Assembly (NCBI GenBank): GCA_902702965.1
Contig: CACRXP010000006.1
Location: 2,133,423 to 2,197,422 of the forward strand
DNA: 64,000 bases
Reading direction: 5' to 3'
DNA from: Spirometra erinaceieuropaei
Taxonomy: Eukaryota > Platyhelminthes > Cestoda > Diphyllobothriidea > Diphyllobothriidae
Under the pieces are notes generated by a model that was given only the letters and a program-made list of their open reading frames with translations, was not told the origin of the DNA and made no database searches. Position numbers and translations under genes: made by a program. Positions 19,853-30,950 of this stretch are shown here, piece by piece. The first letter of the stretch is position 1. Every line of letters starts with the position of its first letter.

Positions 19853-20851
19853 TACAGTGAGTGACCTATCTCATGAAATTTTGGCTGAAATTCTAAAATG
19901 CGTTTTTGATAAGGAAGGATTACTTGGTCGCGGTTGTAATACTGATTATCTTAAGGCATATTCTTATAACATTTCGGACTCGGCAGGATGTCGGCTTTTA
20001 AATACACTGCTTTTCAATCTTCTGTAGAAAGCGTGCTCGGTAAAAAATGACTACTTATGTAGCATGCATTTTTCCCATTGATTTTCGATGGTCCTGGAAA
20101 TTTAAATATATTTTATAGAAACCATAAACGAAAATATGCTTTCTTTTAGTCAATCAATAGAGAATCACATTTTCTTTGTATTTTATACTTAAGGAAGGAA
20201 TATAATTAGGTTTTAAAAAAGTTTCTAATTATGAGGCTTTTTAAGACTGCGAAATGTCCATTCACATATCATCGTACCTGTCCGTTTACCACTGCTCCTC
20301 ATGCAATGTACAACATGATCCGCATCCATTGCAAAATTTTATGGACTCTGTATGATATCTCTTTAATGGCATAGAACAATGTGTGATTTTATTTACGCGG
20401 AACGAATGCACCTTGTAGAGTGAAATCACTAAGCGCTAATGCAACGAATGATCAGTCTCCAAATTATTCGGCAATTAAAAAACTTTTTTAACACCTTAAT
20501 ATACGCCTTCCTTAAATATAAAATATAAAGAAAATGTGATTCTCTATTGATTGACTAAAAGAAAGCATATTTTCGTTTATGGTTTCTATAAAATATATTT
20601 AAATTTCCAGGACCATCGAAAATCAATGGGAAAAATGCATGCTACATAAGTAGTCATTTTTTACCGAGCACGCTTTCTACAGAAGATTGAAAAGCAGTGT
20701 ATTTAAAGGCCGACATCCTGCCAAGTCCGAAATGTTATAAGAGTATGCCACAAGATAATCAGTATAACAACCGCGACCAAGTAAGCCTTCCTAATCAAAA
20801 ACGCATTTTAGAATTTCAGCCAACATTTCATGAGATAGGTCACCCACTGTA
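19853..20851. mobile_element. FB-2 foldback element, full copy 1
   Basis: The first ~345 bases and the last ~345 bases are inverted copies of high identity (TACAGTGAGTGACC...GGTCACCCACTGTA). Shared blocks include TCTCATGAAAT, TTTCAATCTTCTGTAGAAAG, GTAAAAAATGACTACTTA and TAGAGAATCACATTTTCT. A ~300-base AT-rich centre has no open frame. The outermost TA on each side fits a TA target duplication as used by Tc1/mariner-type elements. It is non-autonomous. Other copies: 27556-28796, 36045-37020, and partials at 21855, 31700 and 45215. Confidence 0.8.
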
Positions 20852-20904
20852 TATGGACATGAGAACAGGAGCGCCTGCAATACAGGCAGGTTAGAGCCAA
20901 CTTC
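20852..20904. other. Spacer
   Basis: Short unique stretch between FB-2 and the telomere-like run; nothing recognised. Confidence 0.3.
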
Positions 20905-21120
20905 CAGCGAAATTAGGGTTAGGTTTAAGGCTAGGATTAAGGTTAAGTTAAGGATTAGGTTTAAGGCTAGATTTGAAATCAACAGTAAGGCAGGACAGGA
21001 TGAAGTTTAGGATTAAGGTAAGGGTTAGTTCTAGCTGTAGACTTAAGTTTTAGGGCAGGGTTAAGGTCAAGATTAAGGCAACGATTTAGTTTTACATTAG
21101 GGTTTTTGTTGGAGTTAGGA
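20905..21120 (+). repeat. TTAGGG/TTAAGG-like degenerate run
   Basis: Many TTAGG, TTAAGG and CTAGG units in about 210 bases form a strongly mutated telomere-like array. No MITE-T termini are visible on its flanks, unlike the other runs. Confidence 0.75.
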
Positions 21121-21854
21121 CACGGAAATATTTTTCCATCTGAACAGTCAAGTTGGCAAACATGTGTTTTCGGTAATTCTTCGTAAGGCAAATACAGTTA
21201 CATGAAGGAATGAAAATGTACAAAATTAATGGTCTTTATAGATGTCTCAAGGGCTATTAAGTCATTAACACTCATCTTCCCCACGCCGCCCGCATGACGA
21301 GATCGGCGGGTTTTGGTCCTTAGAGCTAGGTGAGGGGGTAAGAGATTCTTTGAGTGATGTTCTTGGATTGAGTACACGAAGTACCCATCACTGTAATCAG
21401 GGATCCCTGTAGTTATGGTTACTTCCGCCTTTATTACTTCGGCGAGGCGTTTCTCTTCCCATGTTCTGTTTAGGGGGGCCTTATGAGTCAGTCTTACCGT
21501 CCTCGGTCAGTTTTATCCAGTTTTCCGTTCTTCCGAAACCTGGTTTAACTAGGACTAGCCGGGCAGCGGATTTTTTAAATCAGTCCTGTAAAGAAAGGAC
21601 CTGCTGTAAACCCCCTATCCGGGACGTCCGTTTAAGGTCTGCATCAGACGCGCAAATTTTGCTGCGGGATTTGGACACCCAGTATGACTGGTCGTATTCT
21701 CGTCACGCCTGAAGGCACTACCGTTGCACAGTCTACGTCTGCCAAATTCTCTGATCCGAGGGACAGCTTTTCCGCAGGTGAGGGCCAGTGAACCACGCCG
21801 GGTGACCTGTGGTTAATACGCTGTCTATTCGAGAAAACAACGGTAGGTGGCATA
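21121..21854. other. No recognisable gene
   Basis: Nothing recognised on either strand beyond short random frames. Confidence 0.4.
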
Positions 21855-22455
21855 TATCATGAAGCACTGACCAAAATTCTAAAATATGATCTAGATTAGA
21901 AAGAATTACCCAGGTGTGGCTGGAATACTGGCTAGCACGCAGTATGATCCCAAGATATGTCAGTCAGGACAGAGTGCCGGATTTTGAATGCGGGCCTGCT
22001 CGTCTTCCAGGAGGAGTCGGCTTGCGAACAATGACAACTTATATGACATGAATTTTCCCATGAGTTTCGAGGCTCCTATGTGTGTTCGGACTTTCAAGCG
22101 AATTTCCTCTCATACTCATTTTACAGTCATTTGCCCCTTCCAATTTTCCGCATGAGAAAAGGATAACTTTCGAATTAGAAACCTCGAAATTTTGCGATGT
22201 TTAAACCTGTGAAAGCGCTACTCAAATAATATCGTACCTGTTGGTTTATTAATGCTCCTTGCGAAGTATTCGGCGTGCTTCATATCCAGTAAAAAAATTT
22301 ATGGCACCATTGTAGCGGCTTCTCAGTAACTTATAGGAATACACGACTTTGCCCAAACATAAACCGTGCAGATGGTAGTTTGGGAACCACAAACGTAGGC
22401 GTGGCCGCAGGTTGAGTTAAACTTATTCGGAGATTGAAAAAAACGTTATTAAAAC
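21855..22455 (+). mobile_element. FB-2 left and central part
   Basis: It follows the FB-2 order: ATGAAGCACTGACCAAAATT, TAGAAAGAATTACCCAGG, a TATGACATGAATTTTCCCAT block, then the central AATATCGTACCTGTTGG block and a right-side TTATTCGGAGATTGAAAAAA. The expected right arm is missing where the palindrome at 22465 starts. Confidence 0.65.
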
Positions 22456-22464
22456 CGAAAATGG

Positions 22465-22687
22465 TAGGGGGCGCTCACCGATCGTTCTTACGGAACTCAG
22501 TCGTTCTGTTTTGCCTTATGGACTCTCTCTCGAGCCCAACCAACAGCCGCACAGTGACGCAGTCGGTAATACCATTCTGCCTATATATCATGCGCCGCTG
22601 TGCGGCTGCTGGTTGGGCTCGAGAGAGAGTCCATAAGGCACAACGGAACAAGTGAGTTCCGTATGAACGATCGGTGAGCGCCCCCTA
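22465..22687. mobile_element. Near-perfect palindrome made of two SINE S tails
   Basis: Arms 22465-22562 and 22590-22687 are complementary with few mismatches, from TAGGGGGCGCTCACCGATCG inward to the GCCGCACAG block, around a centre of about 27 bases. The right arm, with its GGTAATACCATTCTGCC lead, reads as an ordinary SINE S tail; the left arm is its inverted copy. It can form a long hairpin. A SINE head begins 38 bases downstream. Confidence 0.8.
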
Positions 22688-22724
22688 ACATTGTATATTC
22701 CCGATCGAAAACCGACAAGGCAAC

Positions 22725-22885
22725 GGGCTCGTGGCCCGGTGAGTAGAGGCGTGGACTTCTAACAAACAGGTCGCGAGTTCGAGCCTCGGGTGTGCCACAC
22801 TTTGGGGTCGGGTATGACTGGCTGATGCCGGCTAATAAGCCAGAAATAGCCAGTCTCCCTTGTCTTGGTCGGTAATATAATTCGG
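22725..22885 (+). mobile_element. SINE S head and body, plus strand
   Basis: A tRNA-like head lies at 22725-22797, with GGGCTCG start, an A-box-like TGGCCCGGTGAGTAGAGG, an ACTTCTAAC anticodon-arm stretch and the B box GAGTTCGAGCC. The hammerhead-like body follows at 22816-22856, then GGTCGGTAATATAATTCGG of the tail. The head is preceded by ATATTCCCGATCG, also found upstream of the head at 47085, so this lead belongs to the family. Confidence 0.75.
22816..22856 (+). ncRNA. Hammerhead-like core in SINE S
   Basis: GACTGG, CTGATGC, CGGCT-AATA-AGCCA hairpin, GAAA, TAG, CCAGTC. The flanking GACTGG and CCAGTC pair perfectly as stem I. The last core base is C instead of A and the stem III palindrome is damaged, so this copy is probably inactive, but it supports stem I. 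Confidence 0.45.
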
Positions 22886-22889
22886 AAAG

Positions 22890-24340
22890 GACAGTTCAAC
22901 GACGAATTTTTTGGAGACCCGACATAGAAGTCGCAGGCGCTTTTTGATAGAGACATTTTTACAGTCTGCAAGTATTCCAGTAAGCTTCGACAAATTAACC
23001 TAAAGGGATGGAATCGGACGCCTTGAGAAATGGTGTCAGTATTGCTTTGGCCAGTGTGGAATTAAATGAGAGAGAGGGGGGAGCTAAGAGTGGTCATTTG
23101 GGGATGGCATGTAGCACGATTAATTGCAAAGAACGGTTATTCGTGAGGTCCTCTGCAGACGACTACATTTGATATTGTGGAAGAATTATGCAAGATCAGA
23201 ATTTCCAAACTCTTCAAATCGCGTTTTTTTCACAAATGGCTTGTAAACACTTCGACAGGGGTATGATTCAAAGATGGGCTGTTTCCGCATCTTGTTGCGG
23301 TGTGAAATTCCACAGAAGCCATCTCAACAGTCCAAACCCGCTGGAGGGGTTATTCCCACGCAATGGGATCACATCACTTCTGGATCATCAGTTCCTGCTG
23401 TGTAGCAGTAATAACCTTGAAGATGACTTTGAAGGAGCCCGTCTCCATGCATAACGAGTCTAGTGGTCGTTAAGTCATTGCTGAAGTGGACAAACATATG
23501 AGCGAATATCAGTTTGAACGACACCGTTCGGTTGCAGCTCTATCGAAGGCATGAAACACAATGGACTGCAGTCCCAATGGTAGTCGCGTTTACACTTTTA
23601 TCCTGGATGGAGGACGGAATCAATACAGCCATTTTTCTGAATGGCAAAAATATGGTTTATGGTCAAGGTTACTTGATCTGGAGAGCATTTGTGCTGGGCA
23701 AAAAAACCGAATATCCAAGAACTCTGCGGTATCACAAATTTTGATCCTCCATATTATCACCAATTAAAGGGGGACACTATTTTCACCATCTAATGATATT
23801 AATAAATGAATTTAAGGCCCTTTTAGAGGCATTGTCAAAAAGGTATTGCATCGCCGTATTTTTACTCCAACAACTATCATAAGGCATCTTGACCACTCTC
23901 ATGCATCATCCACCGTGAGGACTTTTTATTTATTTCTCTGGCACTTACAACAACATGGAGGATCAAACCTGTGACATCACAAAGCACTTAGCTGTTCAGC
24001 CCTTTTGCTCCTCACACATGCTTCCCGGAGTCAGTGACCCCGACCATAAACCACAGCCTTGTCTTCTGAACATTTTGAATGATACTTTCAAAATAAAGCA
24101 TACTCCTCTCTCTCTCTCCCTCTCTCTCAGAACACCGGTAGTTTTGTCTGGCAAGAAAAGTTCAGACGGTAGAAACCACAAGAAATAAAAAATTTTGCAT
24201 AATATTGTCACGTAATTGTGGGGGTGTAATGGGCAGAAAATGTTTGACTAGCTTAGGCTAACCCATTTCGAATTAATAAAGTAATTTGCCGGAGTTACAG
24301 TAACGCATGATCTCGAACTAACATCAATATTCGCGTCAAC
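22890..24340. other. No recognisable gene; (CT)n tract
   Basis: Two overlapping plus-strand frames at 23514-23767 have a faint DDE-transposase flavour, but no catalytic motif is visible. A (CT)n run lies at about 24105-24129. Confidence 0.4.
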
Positions 24341-24344
24341 ATAC

Positions 24345-24660
24345 GATAGTTTGACCGTCGCAAACAAATACCCTCATTGGCTGTCCCGCGTGGTTTAGTT
24401 TATAGTGAGACACGCTTACGCAGAAGCTATCACGCCCGCTCCTCCCTCATCCTTCCCCCTGCTCCAATGACAACACAATGTCAAGTCGGCCGAAGGTGGG
24501 CGAGGGAGCAATGACTGATAGGGCTAAACACTCCGTCTACGCGTGCCAAACACACGGTCTGATTCGGGCTGGCTAAAATGAGTGCAACACAGATCCCACA
24601 GCGGTGAGAGTGCCATTAAGGCCACATTAAAAAGAAGTCATTTGAGACCGAGTCTCAGTC
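24345..24660 (+). repeat. Repeat B, first of a tandem pair
   Basis: It starts at TACGATAGTTTGACCGTCG and ends with the GAGAGTGCCATTAAGGCCAC subtype ending, as in the 10133 copy. Its middle is strongly diverged. Confidence 0.65.
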
Positions 24661-24667
24661 CTGAGAA

Positions 24668-25165
24668 TACGATGGTTTGACCGTCGTTGCCGACGATGTC
24701 CCTCGTGTGTCCCACAACAAGGTAAGACCAGGCACGGTGACTTGCGCTTGATTTATTTTAAAGTGAATGTAGACTTACACCTCATTTACCGCACTCTCTC
24801 CTCCTCCTCCTTCTCCTTCCCCATCTGGATCCCGTGTCAAGATATAGTCACGAAGACCGGAGGCGGAGGAGGGTGCGGATGGATGGCACGGTTGAACCCG
24901 AACCCTGGTGCTCCACTTCACACCCCCTGGTCCACACACCAAATGATCAGGATTTTAACTAACAACAGCAATGCGAGGGGGAGACGGCGAGCGTCCCAAT
25001 GTGCGCGACGTTCGCCGGCAACTGGGTCTGCCACCGCACCCCCAGAATGCTCGCATTTGTTATGGTGCGCATTCCGATAACGCCTGCCAGAATCCGATGT
25101 AGCCCCCTGTGTGGATTCCGCATATCTACCACGTGGCCCATTTGGGAGGCAATTGTAATGAGAAT
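24668..25165 (+). repeat. Repeat B, second of a tandem pair
   Basis: It starts ATACGATGGTTTGACCGTCG and has the ATAACGCCTGCCAGAATCCG ending, like 6771-7245. So the two subtypes of repeat B sit head to tail with about eight bases between them. Confidence 0.75.
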
Positions 25166-25303
25166 AGCTGGGTCATCACGCCCGTTGGTGACCCTCAAAT
25201 GCATGACACTTTGCGCATCGGTGCATTATAGCAGGGATTTTCCCCAGTGTCCACTCGCCTCCCTCCCTTACCTCCGCTCAACTGTCTGAGTCTTCCAGTC
25301 AGC

Positions 25304-25368
25304 TGGTGGTGGTGGTGGTGGTGGTGGTGGTGGTGGTGGTGGTGGTGGTGGTGGTGGTGGTGGTGGTG
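25304..25368 (+). repeat. (GGT)n microsatellite
   Basis: About 21 perfect GGT triplets. Frames across it (poly-Pro on the minus strand) are artefacts. Confidence 0.97.
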
Positions 25369-25369
25369 A

Positions 25370-27550
25370 ACGCAATGGCTGACCTGGTGTGGAGGTCACT
25401 ACAAACATGTACGCCAGTAGTTCGCGCGGGCCCATAAACGAGTTCAGTGAACCCATCTGACCACCCATCCCCCTCCCCCCTCCGGTCCAGTGCGTCTTCA
25501 CTGCAGGCCGCTAATTGGAGGCAGGCGCTTGTCCAAATGCATGTTTAAACATCGAGTGCAGGGAAGGAATGAAAAAGGGTCAGTGAAGACAGTTGGAAAA
25601 ATTAAAGCGGATAATCAAAAAGGCGATCACGGGTTAAAGTGATTTGCAGTTGGTGGTCGGGTGCTGGGCGGCATTTCGTTCATTGTAACTAAAAAGATTC
25701 GCTGGGCGACCATTCGTCCTCGCATACACAAGTGCCTATTTTGATAGAAAAAAATGCTCATTCTACTTTGCCTTTTCTCGCCTCTTTAACTGTCACCCTG
25801 TTATGTCCGTTAGTTAGTTCGAAAAAGATTAGTCTGGGTTAACCAAAAAGTTGTTCCTTTGTTACTTTCGACAGTTCTGAGTGGCTCTCTTTTCGGGATC
25901 CCGATTCGTCTTGGGGCTTCAGGTATGGGCCCTAGCGACAGCCGCAATGGCGACGAACAGAGTGCTTTCAGGGGTTACCGACAAGAGGTGGGACTTCAGA
26001 CAGACGAGTATAGCACCAAACCCAAATTCTCGATGGTCAGTTGACCCGCATTTAAATATCAGGCGTCCCGAGGGTCTGCGGTTGGGATATAAAAAAATAA
26101 GCCAAGAATCGGCATCCCAGTCCCGATGTCATCGCTGGCAGTATTTCTCGAGCTCCACTCTCTTCACCGCGGTCTGGGGTGCCCTAGTTCTCTGAAGTAC
26201 TCCAACCAGCTTACTGATTCATGGAGGGGTAGTTGGGGTTTGCAATCGCCCTAATTGAGTCAGCCATTAAAAGGCGCGTCTCCGAGTTACTTGTCAGAAT
26301 GAGGTTAAGCTTCATCCAAGCATTGCTAATGAGAAAATCGTTGAAAGTGCGATGCTCGCATAGAAGCCAGCGCTACGCAGGCGCAGCATTGTGGTCTCCG
26401 CTGGCACACATTAAAGCCACTGCGCTGTTAGTCAAAAGATTTCAATGTCCAAAGTCTCGCGACGAAATCGTCGTCGAGTAGAAGCGCTCGGCGCTCGTTA
26501 ACGATTTTCGCACTTATATTAGCAGCTAATTTTTTTGTGAAATTGTCGCCAGCGAAGAGCCGGTCCTGATCACTGCGACCTTTAGACCAGGTCCCAGGAG
26601 GTAGATACATAATTAGAGGGCCAACTATCGCCTGTGCCGAATGACTGAAGTGCAGTTGGAGCGAACGGTTTTTGCTAGCGGACGTTAGACGAGCGTGTTC
26701 TTGCGCTGAGCTGGTGGGCGAGGATAAATAACGGTTCCCTAGCGACGTGTATGTCGGCACTCAAACAGGTCTTACAGGTAATTTTTTAGGATTCAAAAGT
26801 GTAGAGAATTAGCGCAAAGTTCCTAGACTAACTAAACTCTTAGTATGCAGATTATTGCTTTCTTAAACACCCTTAGCACCATAGTCTTGTGTCTAATCAA
26901 TAAGAACTGGTCTGGATAAGCCTAATATCGATCAGAAGGCCCATCTTGTGACCTTGAGCTGAGGCGATTTCATGTTCGCATTTGTTACCAGAGTTCATAA
27001 ACTCTGTCCCTTTTTAAAACAGCCAGAAATTTGCCGATGGTTCATCCCAACAATCTGGAAACGTTCTCCGCAGGCACATTATGGACTGACGCTGCGGAAG
27101 ATTGGGGTTTTTTTGACTAGACCGAATGGCGACCATAAAAGCACAGTCGTCTCGCGGCTAGTTTGTTTATAATACACATTGGTGCCACAAACAGGAAGCG
27201 CACCATTAGTACGTTCCGGCCAAGGAGATTTGACGCCATTGAAGGGGTAATAATATGATCCGTTCAATCGAACAAGTTTTACTGGGTGTGTCTCAATAGT
27301 CTGGAATGGAAGGCAGAGCCGGTTTCGAAGAGCGTGCACGGATAATCGGAGTAGCTTGTGCGGATTGATTGTCCTACTGCGGCAGGTTCCAGACAATCGG
27401 ACCCCACTCAGTCAAGTTGTTTGGTCCGAGTAAACCGACGGCCCAGTGATAAAACGCTCTCAATAAGATCCGGGACCCATCGGTGCTTCAGTTAAGCAAG
27501 TATAGGAATTACAATTTATTGAACTAGAAAAGAGCACATGTAGATAAATA
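25370..27550. other. Low-repeat region without a recognisable gene
   Basis: This is one of the longer stretches with no repeat family from this window. Frames at 25859-26195 (+) and 26760-26428 (-) are of ordinary composition but match no family I know. Host exons could be hidden here and I cannot see them. Confidence 0.4.
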
Positions 27551-27555
27551 AGTGA

Positions 27556-28796
27556 AAGTACAGTGAGTGGCCGATCTCATGAAATGTTGGCTGAAATTCT
27601 GAAATGCGATTTCGACTAGGAAGGATTACTCAGGCGCGGTTGAAATACTGACTAGCATGCGGAACGATCCTATAGTATTTCGGACTCGGCGGGATGTCAG
27701 CTTTTGAACGCACCGCTTTTCAATCTCCTGCAGTTACCGTACTGGGTAAAAAATGACTACTTAAGTAGCGTGCACATTTCACATTGATTTTCGATGGTCT
27801 TGAAAATCCAAATATATTTTATACAAACCACAGACAGAAATACGCTTTCTTTCAGTCGTTTGGTAGAGAATCACGTCATCTTTATATTTTATACTCTAAG
27901 AAGGAGTATAATTGGGTTTTAAAAAGTTTTCCGACTCGGGTCTTACTGCGTAGCCGTACCAGCAATGGACAAGCCCAAGCCTAGCCCCAACCCCTAACCT
28001 CAATCCCGAACCTAAGTCCTTAACCCCTAAGCATAATTCCTAACCCGAAACCCTAACCCCTAACCCTGATCCATAACCCCAACCCCAATCCCTAACGCTA
28101 ACCCCTAACCCTGACCGCTAGCCCCAACCCCTAACAGGTACGACTACGAAATGAGATCTTGTCATTTTCTGATTCCCGAATAATTTGGAGCCTGATAAGT
28201 CGTTGCATTAGCGCCTACTGATTTCAGTCTACGAGATGCATGCGTTCCGTGTAATGAAAATCACAATTTCTCCTATGCTTTTAAAAAGATATCATACTGA
28301 GTCCATAAAATTTTGTAATGGATGCGGAACATGTTGTACAAATCACGAGTAAACGTACAAGTACGACGCTGTATGAATGGACATAGCACGGTCTTTAAAA
28401 ATATTATAATTATAAACTCTTTTTGAAGCCTAATTATACTTCTTCTTCGAGTATAAAGTATGAAAATGACGTGATTCTCTACCAAGCGACTGAAAGAAAG
28501 CATATTTCTGTCTGTGGTTTCTATAAAATATGTTTGGATTTGCAACACCATCGAAAATCAATGCGAAAAGTGCATGCTACTTAAGTAATAACTTTTTTAT
28601 CCAGTATGGTCTCTACAGGAGATTGAAAAGCAGTGCATTCAAAGGCTGATATCCTGCCGAATCCAAAATATTATGGGATCTTGCCGCATGCTAGTCAGTA
28701 TCTCAACCGCGCTTTAGTAAGACTTCCTAGTCGAAATCGCATTTCAGAATTTCAACCAACATGTCATGAGATCGGTCAATCAGTGTACTTTAATTT
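27556..28796. mobile_element. FB-2 foldback element, full copy 2
   Basis: Termini TACAGTGAGTGGCC and the complement of TACACTGATTGACC, with ~345-base inverted arms matching copy 1. It is longer than copy 1 because the left centre holds a telomere-like insertion at 27965-28137. The flanking bases again fit a TA target. Confidence 0.75.
27965..28137 (+). repeat. CCCTAA-like run inside FB-2
   Basis: About 170 bases of CCCTAACCCC-type units with variants. The same site in the other FB-2 copies lacks it, so it was gained here. Confidence 0.85.
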
Positions 28797-29200
28797 TCAT
28801 AAAAAGCCGCTCCATAACCATATTAGGTAAACAGAACAGTCCATCAGGCGGTATTTTGCAATAAACTGTAATGAACATCTTGAGGAATAAAGGCCACTGG
28901 ACTTGGCTTTCAAATCTTAAGTGGCTTTTTTAATCTGTTGAAGTGGAAAAATTACAGACGACTTCAGCCAAAATAGCTCCGGCTATAGGCGCTCAGCCAA
29001 AACTAAAAGCGCCCTTGAAATCGAGGATTTTTGACTTTTTCCAGATTTTCTGGTACGATTTGTCATTAGGAACCTCACCATCCCAGAAGCTCACACAAAT
29101 TATAGGAAGAGATGTTTAAAGAATAATTGCGGTCCTTTTGGTCACAGTTCTAGTCTACTTTAATAGAGACGCAGTCTGCTTTAGGGCGTACCAACCGCAC
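28797..29200. other. No recognisable feature
   Basis: Nothing recognised on either strand. Confidence 0.4.
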
Positions 29201-29204
29201 ACAA

Positions 29205-29500
29205 GCGCACCTTTGGCGGTTCGCTCCTGCCCCACAATGGGAGCCATCACTGCCATGTGAGGTGGGTGCACTGGTGATTTGCGAGTAGTTTTTCATCATA
29301 GTGCGGCAGACTTGCGATGCATCCATCTCGCTTCATTCCTTTTATGTCGATCATGTTCGGATTGCAATACAAAGTCCGGACGATTGGAGATGAGTGTGGT
29401 TTCAGTGGCCGATAGAGCTAAATAGTCCGTCTACGCGTGCTGAAGGAACCCTGACCCCACCCGTATCAGTCAGGAGGTTAAGACGGAGACATTACAGCCC
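29205..29500 (+). repeat. Repeat B-like, strongly degenerate
   Basis: Only scattered blocks remain (GTGGGTGCACTGGTGATTTG, CAGACTTGCGATGCATC, GTCCGTCTACGCGTGC), in repeat B order. Confidence 0.4.
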
Positions 29501-30780
29501 GACCCTCGTTCTCAGTAAGAACTGCGTTATGTCGTTGATTTTCAACCTCCCAAGCTGGTACAGTTTGCTCGTAACAATAGTCTCAATGAACGTCGGATTG
29601 ATTGTAATAGTGGACGAGACATTGGATTCGAACTGAATTGATCTTACCGCCTCTTCCCTCTCAAATACACCATTCGTTAACCCGAGCAAAGCTAGTAAAG
29701 GATGAACCAGTGGTTCTGCAGGAGGGCTACGCTGAAGATGTCCCGAATCAAAACGCGGATCGGACGGACTCACTGTACGCGCCGGCCGGGTTGCGCTGAA
29801 TCCGCGAGACCTTATAATTACCACCGTACATGCATGGGGTGGCACACTTTGTACGTAGGCCCTCACAACGCCGCGTCAGCCACTGTCCCCAACTTCTCTT
29901 AGTTGACAGGCTCAGACTGGTGCATGGCAGAGGGCGAGGCCGACCCTGGGAATCCATCCTTACTGCACGTTTTGAATTCCCTGACAAGTCCAGTTTTGAA
30001 ACCTCGAGCTGGAAGTGAAAATATGAGTTACTTGGCACTGCAGATTGCTGTGAAAAGCGACCTATCAACTTGGGCTACTAGTTTTTTAGACATAGAAACC
30101 GCCGAGAATTGATTAGAGACATCTGGACCTCATCCTAGAAGCTGTTACAACTGCTTGATTCGACCCTTGGCTAGAACACCATGCAAAGCAATGCGCTCAG
30201 AACTTTATTTGGACAGTTGCGGCTCCGTGTTTTTTTTAGCATTCGGCGATGCCGCGGTGTTTATAGTCGCGACTGTTTGTCACGAATGCAGTCGCAAGTG
30301 CCTTGCGGTCGAAATAACAGCAAGTAAAATGGCAACACTGGTTTAGAAGCGGTTGCCTGCCTTGCCTGGGTGCTCTGACGACGCTTTGCCAAATCGGCAT
30401 CTAATTTGCATTTAACGGCACACAAACACACGCTGCCGACAGACTTGGGAGCTGGCGAGGGCAGCAGCAGTGACCTCAGGGGCGAGCCTAAGCCGGACTA
30501 CTTTTCAAACGGCGAGCATTCTCAGGCCATCAAGTTATATAGGGCTAAATGGAGATAGAGGAGCTTATGCTGCAATTTCCAGGGCAACAACAGTTATCAG
30601 GCAGAACCTACAATATGCGTGAACTTTCATTAATCCCTCGCCCCTCCCCCGACAGGCTTAATTCTGCGCCTATGCAGACGATTCTCGAAGGGCAAATGTC
30701 TCCCACCGTCGAGCCGATCGAAACGCATCGCGCCCAAAAAGGTTACCGATAGAGGCGATGAGGCGAGTTCCAGGAAGCGA
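29501..30780. other. No recognisable gene
   Basis: Overlapping frames on both strands at 29490-30070 look non-coding, with no known domain. Confidence 0.4.
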
Positions 30781-30782
30781 TT

Positions 30783-30950
30783 CAGAAGAAGAAGATGCGA
30801 TAACTGGAAAAATAAGTTTATTGGTCTGATCATTCAGATTCTCACTCGGACCTATAATTAACGTCAGGCCAATAACCTTCTTGTTCCGACGATCGCATTC
30901 CTGGTCTTATTCTTCGTCGCCTTCTTCTTCTTACGAATTTTTTTATTCTG
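30783..30950. mobile_element. PLE-A termini fused head to head
   Basis: Bases 30785-30848 are the inverted PLE-A 3' end (complement: GAGTGAGAATC, CAGACCAATAAACTT, GAAGAAG as CTTCTTC). Bases 30861-30945 are a direct copy (AACGTCAGGCCAATAA, TTGTTCCGACGATCGC, TTCTTCTTC). Only about a dozen bases lie between them, so this is a PLE with its whole interior missing. Confidence 0.65.

Noticed and set aside
23514..23767. Tc1-like transposase fragment
   Set aside because: Only a vague resemblance in hydrophobic/W-G pattern; no DDE residues or flanking inverted repeats could be identified.
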